The position numbers were made by a program, and so were the translations under genes. A stretch of DNA of 64,000 nucleotides from Ascidia mentula (lineage: Eukaryota; Chordata; Ascidiacea; Phlebobranchia; Ascidiidae), in the NCBI GenBank assembly GCA_947561715.1, contig OX387203.1:18786001-18850000 (forward strand). Direction: 5' to 3'. Below the pieces are notes generated by a model, which saw only the letters and a program-made list of their open reading frames with translations, was not told where the DNA came from and ran no database searches. The stretch's first letter is position 1; each line of letters opens with the position of its first letter. This document shows positions 25,201 to 37,172 of the stretch, piece by piece.

Positions 25201-25949
25201 TACAAAAATGTTCAAATCACAGGCGGACAACTCTCAAATTTATTTAATTCCGCCCTACCTTAATAGCCACCATAGTGTCAAACATGTGTTTTCGTTCACT
25301 AACAAAAAACTAAAAGATATACGCCAATTTGGTATTCTCTGCTCGTTTTGTACTGGCATCTAGTATTTGTGTGCAAAATTTCAAGTCGCTTGATACAAAA
25401 ATGTTCAAATCACAGGCGGACAACTCTCAAATTTATTTAATTCCGCCCTACCTTAATAGCCACCATAGTGTCAAACATGCGTTTTCTTTCGCGAATAAAA
25501 AATTAAAGGACATACGCCAATTTGGTTTACACTGCTCGTTTTGTACTGGCATCTAGTATTTGTGTGCAAAATTTCAAGTCGCTTGATGCAAAAATGTTCA
25601 AATCACAGGCGGACAACTCTCAAAATTACTTAATTCTGCCAAACCTTAGCCACCATACTTCAAAACACGCGTTTTTGTTCGCGAATGAAAAACTAAAAGA
25701 CATACACCAATTTGGTTTTACTGCTCGTTTTCAACTGCCATCTAGTATTTGTGTGCAAAATTTTAAGTCGCTTGATATAAAAATGTTCAAATCAAAGGCG
25801 GACAACTTTCAAAATTACTTAATTCCGCCCAACCTTAGCCACCATAGTGTCAAACATGCCTTTTCGTTCGCAAATAAAAAACTAAAAGACATACGCCAAT
25901 TTGGTTTACACTGCTCCTTTTGTACTGGCATCTTATATTTGTGTGCAAA
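21741..25949 (+). repeat. 4,209-bp duplication (22 monomers), copy 1
   Basis: Matches 25,950-30,158 with only about half a dozen differences seen (for example GTGTGGAAAATT near 22,497 vs GTGTGCAAAATT, AATAGCCACC near 23,540 vs AATAGCGACC). It covers HOR units of 6, 3, 5 and 8 monomers. The left limit is set by the hybrid junction at about 25,920-25,950. Confidence 0.85.
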
Positions 25950-26092
25950 ATTTTAAGTCGCTTGATATAAAAATGTTCAAATCAAAGGCGGACAACTTTC
26001 AAAATTACTTAATTCCGCCCAACCTTAGCCACCATAGTGTCAAACATGCCTTTAGGTTCGCAAATAAAAAACTAAAAGACATACGCCAATTT
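25903..26092 (+). repeat. Hybrid monomer at the 4,209-bp duplication junction
   Basis: The left end (CACTGCTCCTTTTGT) belongs to the monomer type that normally continues AATGGCATCTAG. Here it continues ACTGGCATCTTATATTTG and then AAAATTTTAAGTCGCTTG plus CAAATCAAAGG, which belong to other types. It is therefore a recombinant and marks the exchange that duplicated the 4.2-kb segment. Confidence 0.75.
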
Positions 26093-29000
26093 GGTTTACA
26101 CTGCTCCTTTTGTAATGGCATCTAGTAATTGTGTGCAAAATTTCAAGTCGCTTGATACAAAAATGTTTAAATCACAGGCGGACAACTCTCAAAATTACTT
26201 AATTCCGCCCAACCTTAGCCACCATAGTTCCAAACATGCCTTTACGTTAGCAAATAAAAAACTAAAAGACATACGCCAATTTGGTTTACACTGCTCCTTT
26301 TGTAATGGCATCTAGTAATTGTGTGCAAATTTCAAGTCGCTTGATACAAAAATGTTTAAATCACAGGCGGACAACTCTCAAAATTACTTAATTCCGCCCA
26401 ACCTTAGCCACCATAGTTCCAAACATGCCTTTTCGTTCGCGAATAAAAAACTGAAAGACATACGCCAATTTGGTTTTCGATGCTCGTTTTGTACTGGCAT
26501 CTAGTATTTGTGTGCAAAATTTCAAGTCGCTTGATGCAAAAATGTTCAAATCACAGGCGGACAACTCTCAAATTTATTCAATTCCGCCCTACCTTAATAG
26601 CCACCATAGTGTTAAACATGCGTTTTCGTTCGCGAATAAAAAATTAAAGGACATACGCCAATGTGGTTTACACTGCTCGTTTTGTACTGGCATCTTATAT
26701 TTGTGTGCAAAATTTCAAGTCGCTTGATACAAAAATGTTCAATTCACAGGCGGACAACTCTCAAATTTATTTAATTCCGCCCTACCTTAATAGCCACCAT
26801 AGTGTCAAACATGTGTTTTCGTTCACTAACAAAAAACTAAAAGATATACGCCAATTTGGTATTCTCTGCTCGTTTTGTACTGGCATCTAGTATTTGTGTG
26901 CAAAATTTCAAGTCGCTTGATACAAAAATGTTCAAATCACAGGCGGACAACTCTCAAATTTATTTAATTCCGCCCTACCTTAATAGCCACCATAGTGTCA
27001 AACATGCGTTTTCTTTCGCGAATAAAAAATTAAAGGACATACGCCAATTTGGTTTACACTGCTCGTTTTGTACTGGCATCTAGTATTTGTGTGCAAAATT
27101 TCAAGTCGCTTGATGCAAAAATGTTCAAATCACAGGCGGACAACTCTCAAAATTACTTAATTCTGCCAAACCTTAGCCACCATACTTCAAAACACGCGTT
27201 TTTGTTCGCGAATGAAAAACTAAATGACATACGCCAATTTGGTTTTACTGCTCGTTTTCAACTGCCATCTAGTATTTGTGTGCAAAATTTTAAGTCGCTT
27301 GATATAAAAATGTTCAAATCAAAGGCGGACAACTTTCAAAATTACTTAATTCCGCCCAACCTTAGCCACCATAGTGTCAAACATGCCTTTTCGTTCGCAA
27401 ATAAAAAACTAAAAGACATACGCCAATTTGGTTTACACTGCTCCTTTTGTAATGGCATCTAGTAATTGTGTGCAAAATTTCAAGTCGCTTGATACAAAAA
27501 TGTTTAAATCACAGGCGGACAACTCTCAAAATTACTTAATTCCGCCCAACCTTAGCCACCATAGTTCCAAACATGCCTTTACGTTCGCGAATAAAAAACT
27601 AAAAGACATACGCCAATTTGGTTTTCAATGCTCGTTTTGTACTGGCATCTAGTATTTGTGTGCAAAATTTCAAGTCGCTTGATGCAAAAATGTTCAAATC
27701 ACAGGCGGACAACTCTCAAATTTATTCAATTCCGCCCTACCTTAATAGCGACCATAGTGTTAAACATGCGTTTTCGTTCGCGAATAAAAAATTAAAGGAC
27801 ATACGCCAATGTGGTTTACACTGCTCGTTTTGTACTGGCATCTTATATTTGTGTGCAAAATTTCAAGTCGCTTGATACAAAAATGTTCAAATCACAGGCG
27901 GACAACTCTCAAATTTATTTAATTCCGCCCTACCTTAATAGCCACCATAGTGTCAAACATGTGTTTTCGTTCACTAACAAAAAACCAAAAGATATACGCC
28001 AATTTGGTTTGCTCTGTTCGTTTCGTACTGGCATCTAGTATTTGTGTGCAATATTTCAAGTCGCTTGATACAAAAATGTTTAAATCACCGGCGGACAACT
28101 CTCAAAATTACTTAATTCCGCCCAACCTTAGCCACCATAGTTCCAAACATGCCTTTTCGTTCGCGAATAAAAAACTAAAAGACATACGCCAATTTGGTTT
28201 TCAATGCTCGTTTTGTACTGGCATCTAGTAATTGTGTGCAAAATTTCAAGTCGCTTGATGCAAAAATGTTCAAATCACAGGCGGACAACTCTCAAATTTA
28301 TTCAATTCCGCCCTACCTTAATAGCCACCATAGTGTTAAACATGCGTTTTCGTTCGCGAATAAAAAATTAAAGGACATACGCCAATGTGGTTTACACTGC
28401 TTGTTTTGTACTGGCATCTTATATTTGTGTGCAAAATTTCAAGTCGCTTGATACAAAAATGTTCAAATCACAGGCGGACAACTCTCAAATTTATTTAATT
28501 CCGCCCTACCTTAATAGCCACCATAGTGTCAAACATGCGTTTTCTTTCGCGAATAAAAAATTAAAGGACATACGCCAATTTGATTTACACTGCTCGTTTT
28601 GTACTGGCATCTAGTATTTGTGTGCAAAATTTCAAGTCGCTTGATGCAAAAATGTTCAAATCACAGGCGGACAACTCTCAAAATTACTTAATTCTGCCAA
28701 ACCTTAGCCACCATACTTCAAAACACGCGTTTTTGTTCGCGAATGAAAAACTAAAAGACATACGCCAATTTGGTTTTACTGCTCGTTTTCAACTGCCATC
28801 TAGTATTTGTGTGCAAAATTTTAAGTCGCTTGATATAAAAATGTTCAAATCAAAGGCGGACAACTTTCAAAATTACTTAATTCCGCCCAACCTTAGCCAC
28901 CATAGTGTCAAACATGCCTTTTCGTTCGCAAATAAAAAACTAAAAGACATACGCCAATTTGGTTTACACTGCTCCTTTTGTAATGGCATCTAGTAATTGT

Positions 29001-30158
29001 GTGCAAAATTTCAAGTCGCTTGATACAAAAATGTTTAAATCACAGGCGGACAACTCTCAAAATTACTTAATTCCGCCCAACCCTTATAGCCACCATAGTT
29101 CCAAACATGCCTTTTCGTTCGCGAATAAAAAACTAAAAGACATACGCCAATTTGGTTTTCAATGCTCGTTTTGTACTGGCATCTAGTATTTGTGTGCAAA
29201 ATTTCAAGTCGCTTGATGCAAAAATGTTCAAATCACAGGCGGACAACTCTCAAATTTATTCAATTCCGCCCTACCTTAATAGCCACCATAGTGTTAAACA
29301 TGCGTTTTCGTTCGCGAATAAAAAATTAAAGGACATACGCCAATGTGGTTTACACTGCTCGTTTTGTACTGGCATCTTATATTTGTGTGCAAAATTTCAA
29401 GTCGCTTGATACAAAAATGTTCAAATCACAGGCGGACAACTCTCAAATTTATTTAATTCCGCCCTACCTTAATAGCCACCATAGTGTCAAACATGTGTTT
29501 TCGTTCACTAACAAAAAACTAAAAGATATACGCCAATTTGGTATTCTCTGCTCGTTTTGTACTGGCATCTAGTATTTGTGTGCAAAATTTCAAGTCGCTT
29601 GATACAAAAATGTTCAAATCACAGGCGGACAACTCTCAAATTTATTTAATTCCGCCCTACCTTAATAGCCACCATAGTGTCAAACATGCGTTTTCTTTCG
29701 CGAATAAAAAATTAAAGGACATACGCCAATTTGGTTTACACTGCTCGTTTTGTACTGGCATCTAGTATTTGTGTGCAAAATTTCAAGTCGCTTGATGCAA
29801 AAATGTTCAAATCACAGGCGGACAACTCTCAAAATTACTTAATTCTGCCAAACCTTAGCCACCATACTTCAAAACACGCGTTTTTGTTCGCGAATGAAAA
29901 ACTAAAAGACATACACCAATTTGGTTTTACTGCTCGTTTTCAACTGCCATCTAGTATTTGTGTGCAAAATTTTAAGTCGCTTGATATAAAAATGTTCAAA
30001 TCAAAGGCGGACAACTTTCAAAATTACTTAATTCCGCCCAACCTTAGCCACCATAGTGTCAAACATGCCTTTTCGTTCGCAAATAAAAAACTAAAAGACA
30101 TACGCCAATTTGGTTTACACTGCTCCTTTTGTAATGGCATCTAGTAATTGTGTGCAAA
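25950..30158 (+). repeat. 4,209-bp duplication (22 monomers), copy 2
   Basis: Tandem copy of 21,741-25,949 in the same order, including the paired rare variants GCCTTTAGGTTCGC, GCCTTTACGTTAGC, CAACCCTTATAGCC and ATATTTCAAG. Near-identity over more than 4 kb indicates a recent event (inference). Confidence 0.85.
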
Positions 30159-31069
30159 ATTTCAAGTCGCTTGATACAAAAATGTTTAAATCACAGGCGG
30201 ACAACTCTCAAAATTACTTAATTCCGCCCAACCTTAGCCACCATAGTTCCAAAATGCCTTTTCGTTCGCGAATAAAAAACTAAAAGACATACGCCAATTT
30301 GGTTTTCAATGCTCGTTTTGTACTGGCATCTAGTAATTGTGTGCAAAATTTCAAGTCGCTTGATGCAAAAATGTTCAAATCACAGGCGGACAACTCTCAA
30401 ATTTATTCAATTCCGCCCTACCTTAATAGCCACCATAGTGTTAAACATGCGTTTTCGTTCGCAAATAAAAAATTAAAGGACATACGCCAATGTGGTTTAC
30501 ACTGCTCGTTTTGTACTGGCATCTTATATTTGTGTGCAAAATTTCAAGTCGCTTGATACAAAAATGTTCAAATCACAGGCGGACAACTCTCAAATTTATT
30601 TAATTCCGCCCTACCTTAATAGCCACCATAGTGTCAAACATGTGTTTTCGTTCACTAACAAAAAACCAAAAGATATACGCCAATTTGGTTTGCTCTGCTC
30701 GTTTTGTACTGGCATCTAGTATTTGTGTGCAAAATTTCAAGTCGGATGATGCAAAAATGTTCAAATCACAGGCGGACAACTCTCAAAATTACTTAATTCT
30801 GAAAAACCTTAGCCACCATAGTTCCAAACATGCCTTTTCGTTCGCGAATAAAAAACTAAAAGACATACGCCAATTTGGTTTACACTGCTCGTTTTGTACT
30901 GGCATCTAGTATTTGTGTGCAAAATTTCAAGTCGCTTGATACAAAAATGTTCAAATCACAGGCGGACAACTCTCAAATTTATTTAATTCCGCCCTACCTT
31001 AATAGCCACCATAGTGTCAAACATCTGTTTTCGTTCACTAACAAAAAACCAAAAGATATACGCCAATTT

Positions 31070-31451
31070 GGTTTTCACTGCTCGTTTTGGACTGGCATCT
31101 AGTAATTGTGTGCAAAAATTACAAGTCGATTGATACAAAAATGTTGAAATCACAGGCGGACAACTCTCAAAATTACTTAATTCTGCCAAACCTTAGCCAC
31201 CATACTTCCAAACACGCGCTTTTGTTCGCGAATTAAAAACTAAAACACATAGGCCAATTTGGTTTTTACTGCTCGTTTTTAAACTGCCATCTAGTATTTG
31301 TGTGGAAAATGTTAAGTCGCTTGATATAAAAATATTCAAATCAAAGGCGGACAACTCTCAAAATTAGTTAATTCCGCACAACCTTAGCCACCATAGTGTC
31401 AAACATGCCTTTTCGTTCGCGAATAAAAAACTAAAAGATATACGCCAATTT
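31070..31451 (+). repeat. Diverged 382-bp monomer pair, copy 4
   Basis: Same pair as at 11,736, with small differences (GTTTTGGACTGG, AAAAATTACAAGTCG, AACACGCGCTTTTG). It follows the monomer with GTCGGATGATGC and CTGAAAAACC at 30,687, as at 10,967, so the block order is conserved 19.7 kb apart. Confidence 0.82.
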
Positions 31452-31641
31452 GGTTTACACTTCTCGTTTTGTACTGGCATCTAGTAATTGTGTGCAAAAT
31501 TTCAAGTCGCTTGATATAAAAATGTTCAAATCACAGGCGGACAACTCTCAAAATTACTTAATTCCGCCCAACATTAGCCACCATAGTGTCAAACATGCCT
31601 TTTCGTTCGCGAATAAAAAACTAAAAGATATACGCCAATTT

Positions 31642-34600
31642 GGTTTACACTTCTCCTTTTGTACTGGCATCTAGTAATTGTGTGCAAAATTTCAAGTCGC
31701 TTGATACAAATATGTTCAAATCACAGGCGGACAACTCTCAAAATTACTTAATACCGCCCAACAGTAGCCACCATAGCGTCAAACATGCGTTTTCGTTCGC
31801 GATTAAAAAACTAAAATACATACGCCAATTTGGCTTTTACTGCTCGTTTTGTGGAGGCACCTAGTATTTGTGTGGAAAACTTCAAGTCGCTTGATACAAA
31901 TATGTTCAAATCACAGGCGGACAACTCTCAAAATTACTTAATACCGCCCAACAGTAGCCACCATAGTGTCAAACATGCGTTTTCGTTCGCGATTAAAAAA
32001 CTAAAAGACATACGCCAATTTGGTTTTCATTGCACGTTTTGTGGTGGCACCTAGTATTTTTGTGCAAAACTTCAAGTCGCCTGATATAAAAATGTTCAAA
32101 TCACAGGCGGACAACTGTCAAAATTACTTAATTCCGCACAACCTTAGCCACCATAGTTTCAAACATCTGTTTTCGTTCGCGATCAAAAAACTAAAAGACA
32201 TACGACAATTTGGCTTTTACTGCTCGTTTTGTACTGGCATCTAGTAATTGTGTGGAAAATTTCAAGTCGCTTGATACAAAAATGTTCAAATCACAGGCGG
32301 ACAACTGTCAAAATTACTTAATACCGCCCAACCTTAGCCACCATAGTGTCAAACATGCGTTTTCGTTCGCGATTAAAAAACTAAAAGACATACGCCAATT
32401 TGGTTTTTACTGCTCGTTTTGTGGTGGCACCTAGTATTTGTGTGGAAAACTTCAAGTCGCTTGATACAAATATGTTCAAATCACAGGCGGACAACTCTCA
32501 AAATTACTTAATACCGCCCAACAGTAGCCACCATAGTGTCAAACATGCGTTTTCGTTCGCGATTAAAAAACTAAAATACATACGCCAATTTGGTTTTTAC
32601 TGCTCTTTTTGTGGTGGCATCTAGTATTTGTGTGGAAAACTTCAAGTCGCTTGATACAAATATGTTCAAATCACAGGCGGACAACTCTCAAAATTACTTA
32701 ATACCGCCCAACAGTAGCCACCATAGTGTCAAACATGCGTTTTCGTTCGCGATTAAAAAACTAAAAGACATACGCCAATTTGGTTTTGACTGCTCGTTTT
32801 GTGGTGGCACCTAGTATTTGTGTGCAAAACTTCAGTTCGCCTGATATAAAAATGTTCAAATCACAGGCTGACAACTTTCAAAATTACTTAATTCCGCACA
32901 ACCTTAGCCACCATAGTTTCAAACATCTGTTTTCGTTCGCGATCAAAAAACTAAAAGACATACGACAATTTGGCTTTTACTGCTCGTTTTGTACTGGCAT
33001 TTAGTATTTGTGTGCAAAACTTCAAGTCGCCTGATTCAAAAATGTTCAAATCACAGGCGGACAACTGTCAAAATTACTTAATTCCGCACAACCTTAGCCA
33101 CCATAGTTTCAAACATGCGTTTTCGTTCGCGATTAAAAAACTAAAACACATACGCCAATTTGGTTTTTACTGCTCGTTTTTACTGCCATCTAGTATTTGT
33201 GTGCAAAATTTCAAGTCGCTTGATTAAAAAATGTTCAAATCACAGGCGGACAACTCTCAAAATTACTTAATACCGCCCAACAGTAGCCACCATAGTGTCA
33301 AACATGCGTTTTCGTTCGCGATTAAAAAACTAAAATACATACGCCAATTTGGTTTTTACTGCTCGTTTTGTGGTGGCACCTAGTATTTGTGTGGAAAACT
33401 TCAAGTCGCTTGATACAAATATGTTCAAATCACAGGCGGACAACTCTCAAAATTACTTAATACCGCCCAACAGTAGCCACCATAGTGTCAAACATGCGTT
33501 TTCGTTCGCGATTAAAAAACTAAAATACATACGCCAATTTGGTTTTTACTGCTCGTTTTATGGTGGCACCTACTATTTGTGTGCAAAACTTCAAGTCGCT
33601 TGATACAAATATGTTCAAATCACAGGCGGACAACTCTCAAAATTACTTAATACCGCCCAACAGTAGCCACCATAGTGTCAAACATGCGTTTTCGTTCGCG
33701 ATTAAAAAACTAAAATACATACGCCAATTTGGTTTACACTGCTCGTTTTGTGGTGGCAGCTAGTATTTGTGTGGAAAACTTCAAGTCGCTTGATACAAAT
33801 ATGTTCAAATCACAGGCGGACAACTCTCAAAATTACTTAATACCGCCCAACAGTAGCCACCATAGTGTCAAACATGCGTTTTCGTTCGCGATTAAAAAAC
33901 TAAAATACATACGCCAATTTGGTTTTTACTGCTCGTTTTGTGGTGGCACCTAGTATTTGTGTGCAAAACTTCAAGTCGCTTGATACAAATATGTTCAAAT
34001 CACAGGCGGACAACTCTCAAAATTACTTAATACCGCCCAACAGTAGCCACCATAGTGTCAAACATGCGTTTTCGTTCGCGATTAAAAAACTAAAATACAT
34101 ACGCCAATTTGGTTTTTACTGCTCGTTTTGTGGTGGCACCTAGTATTTGTGTGGAAAACTTCAAGTCGCTTGATACAAATATGTTCAAATCACAGGCGGA
34201 CAACTCTCAAAATTACTTAATACCGCCCAACAGTAGCCACCATAGTGTCAAACATGCGTTTTCGTTCGCGATTAAAAAACTAAAATACATACGCCAATTT
34301 GGTTTTTACTGCTCGTTTTGTGGTGGCACCTAGTATTTGTGTGGAAAACTTCAAGTCGCTTGATAAAAATATGTTCAAATCACAGGCGGACAACTCTCAA
34401 AATTACTTAATACCGCGCAACCTTAGCCACCATAGTGTCAAACATGCGTTTTCGTTCGCGATTAAAAAACTAAAATACACACGCCAATTTGGTTTTTACT
34501 GCTCGTTTTGTGGTGGCACCTCGTATTTGTGTGCAAAACTTCAAGTCGCCTGATATAAAAATGTTCAAATCACAGGCGGACAACTGTCAAAATTACTTAA

Positions 34601-36018
34601 TTCCGCACAACCTTAGCCACCATAGATTCAAACATCTGTTTTCGTTCGCGATCAAAAAACTAAAAGACATACGCCAATTTGGTTTTTACTGCTCGTTTTG
34701 TACTGGCATTTAGTATTTGTGTGCAAAACTTCAAGTCGCCTGATTCAAAAATGTTCAAATCACAGGCGGACAACTGTCAAAATTACTTAATTCCGCACAA
34801 CCTTAGCCACCATAGTTTCAAACATGCGTTTTCGTTCGCGATTAAAAAATTAAAAGACATACGACAATTTGGCTTTTACTGCTCGTTTTGTACTGGCATC
34901 TAGTATTTGTGTGCAAAACTTCAAGTCGCCTGATTCAAAAATGTTCAAATCACAGGCGGACAACTCTCAAATTTACTTAATTCCGCCCAACCACAATAGC
35001 CACCATAGTTTCAAACATGCGTTTTCGATCGCGATTAAAAAACTAAAAGACATACGACAATTTGGCTTTTACTGCTCGTTTTGTACTGGCATCTAGTATT
35101 TGTGTGCAAAACTTCAAGTCGCCTGATTCAAAAATGTTCAAATCACAGGCGGACAACTCTCAAATTTACTTAATTCCGCCCAACCACAATAGCCACCATA
35201 GTTTCAAACATGCGTTTTCGTTCGCGATCAAAAAACTAAAAGACATACGACAATTTGGCTTTTACTGCTCGTTTTGTACTGGCATTTAGTATTTGTGTGC
35301 AAAACTTCAAGTCGCCTGATTCAAAAATGTTCAAATCACAGGCGGACAACTGTCAAAATTACTTAATTCCGCACAAACTTAGCCACCATAGTTTCAAACA
35401 TGCGTTTTCGTTCGCGATTAAAAAACTAAAAGACATACGCCAATTTGGTTTTCACTGCTTGTTTGTACTGCCATCTAGTATTTGTGTGCAAAACTTCAAG
35501 TCGCCTGATTCAAAAATGTTCAAATCACAGGCGGACAACTGTCAAAATTACTTAATTCCGCACAACCTTAGCCACCATAGTTTCAAACATCTGTTTTCGT
35601 TCGCGATCAAAAAACTAAAAGACATACGACAATTTGGCTTTTACTGCTCGTTTTGTACTGGCATTTAGTATTTGTGTGCAAAACTTCAAGTCGCCTGATT
35701 CGAAAATGTTCAAATCACAGGCGGACAACTGTCAAAATTACTTAATTCCGCACAACCTTAGCCACCATAGTTTCAAACATGCGTTTTCGTTCGCGATTAA
35801 AAAACTGAAAGACATAGGCCAATTTGTTTTTTACTGCTCGTTTTGTACTGGCATCTAGTATTTGTGTGCAAAACTTCAAGTCGCCTGATTCAAAAATGTT
35901 CAAATCACAGGCGGACAACTCTCAAATTTACTTAATTCCGCCCAACCACAATAGCCACCATAGTTTCAAACATGCGTTTTCGTTCGCGATCAAAAAACTA
36001 AAAGACATACGCCAATTT
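31642..36018 (+). repeat. Domain D5: diverged, locally homogenised subfamily (mostly 190 bp)
   Basis: Marked by TTCGCGATTAAAAAAC or TTCGCGATCAAAAAAC in place of TTCGCGAATAAAAAAC, and by CAAAACTTCAAG. One group (mainly 31,642-34,490) has ACAAATATGTTC, TTAATACCGCCC, AACAGTAGCC and GTGGTGGCACCTAG. A second group (mainly 34,491-36,018, also near 32,022 and 32,782-33,160) has GTCGCCTGAT and TTCCGCACAACC. Edges are gradual, over about one monomer. Confidence 0.88.
33351..34490 (+). repeat. Run of six near-identical 190-bp monomers
   Basis: Copies at 33351, 33541, 33731, 33921, 34111 and 34301 are all 190 bp and differ at only a few sites (for example GTGTGGAAAAC vs GTGTGCAAAAC; GGTTTACACTGC in one copy). 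The period here is one monomer, not a higher-order unit, which indicates recent local homogenisation. Confidence 0.85.
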
Positions 36019-37172
36019 GTTTTTTGCTGCTCGTTTTGTACTGGCATCTAGTATTTGTGTGCAAAATTTCAAGTCGCTTGATGCAAAAATGTTCAAATCA
36101 CAGGCGGACAACTCTCAAAATTACTTAATTCTGCCAAACCTTAGCCACCATAGTTCCAAACATGATTTTCCGTTCGCGAAAAAAAAAACTAAAAGACATA
36201 CGCCAATTTGGTTTACACTGCTCGTTTTGTACTGGCATCTAATATTTGTGTGCAAAATTTCAAGTCGCTTGATACTAAAATGTTCAAATGACAGGCGGAC
36301 AACTCTCAAATTTTTTTAATTCCGCCCTACCTTAATAGCCACCATAGTGTCAAACATCTGTTTTCGTTCACTAACAAAAAACTAAAAGATATACGCCAAT
36401 TTGGTTTTCTCTGCTCGTTTTGTACTGGCATCTAGTATTTGTGTGCAAAGTTTCAAGTCGCATGATACAAAAATGTTCAAATCACAGGCGGACAACTCTC
36501 AAATTTATTTAATTCCGCCCTACCTTAATAGCCACCATAGTGTCAAACATCTGTTTTCGTTCACTAACAAAAAACTAAAAGATATACGCCAATTTGGTTT
36601 TCTCTGCTCGTTTTGTACTGGCATCTAGTATTTGTGTGCAAAGTTTCAAGTCGCTTGATACAAAAATGTTCAAATCACAGGCGGACAACTCTCAAATTTA
36701 CTTAATTCCGCCCAACCACAATAGCCACCATAGTTTCAAACATGCGTTTTCGTTCGCGAATAAAAAACTAAAAGACATACGAAAATTTGTTTTTTACTGC
36801 TCGTTTTGTACTGGCATCTAGTATTTGTGTGCAAAATTTCAAGTCGCTTGATGCAAAAATGTTCAAATCACAGGCGGACAACTCTCAAAATTACTTAATT
36901 CTGCCAAACCTTAGCCACCATAGTTCCAAACATGCCTTTCCGTTCGCGAAAAAAAAAACTAAAAGACATACGCCAATTTGGTTTACACTGCTCGTTTTGT
37001 ACTGGCATCTAATATTTGTGTGCAAAATTTCAAGTCGCTTGATACTAAAATGTTCAAATGACAGGCGGACAACTCTCAAATTTATTTAATTCCGCCCTAC
37101 CTTAATAGCCACCATAGTGTCAAACATCTGTTTTCGTTCACTAACAAAAAACTAAAAGATATACGCCAATTT
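36019..37172 (+). repeat. 770-bp spaced repeat at the D5/D6 border
   Basis: The monomers at 36,019-36,402 recur at 36,789-37,172. Both copies have a run of ten A after CGTTCGCG (near 36,179 and 36,949), CATCTAATATTTG and GATACTAAAATGTTCAAATGAC. This is the start of D6 and holds hybrids of D5 and D6 monomers. Confidence 0.8.

Larger units (their letters stand above)
19589..31641 (+). repeat. Domain D4: variable-length HORs, 22-monomer tandem duplication
   Basis: Units open with a monomer carrying TTATTCAATTCCGCC and end-variant CGCCAATGTGG. These start at 19589, 20926, 22263, 23411, 23987, 24945, 26472, 27620, 28196, 29154 and 30301. Unit lengths are 1337, 1337, 1148, 576, 958, 1527, 1148, 576, 958 and 1147 bp, or 7, 7, 6, 3, 5, 8, 6, 3, 5 and 6 monomers. 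A 189-bp monomer with TTTTCAACTGCCATCTAG and CAAATCAAAGGCGG is a constant member of the longer units. Confidence 0.85.

Noticed and set aside
30983-31189. Minus-strand open frame of 68 codons, and similar ones at 36,121-36,309, 36,891-37,079 and 51,270-51,452
   Set aside because: They are antisense to ordinary monomers and arise only where a variant removes an antisense stop. They do not indicate inverted monomers; landmarks there remain in + orientation.
36179-36188. Ten-A run as a SINE or LINE tail or an insertion scar (also at about 36,949)
   Set aside because: It is the normal GAATAAAAAAC segment with T changed to A plus small expansion, in both copies of a local duplication; no insertion is present.
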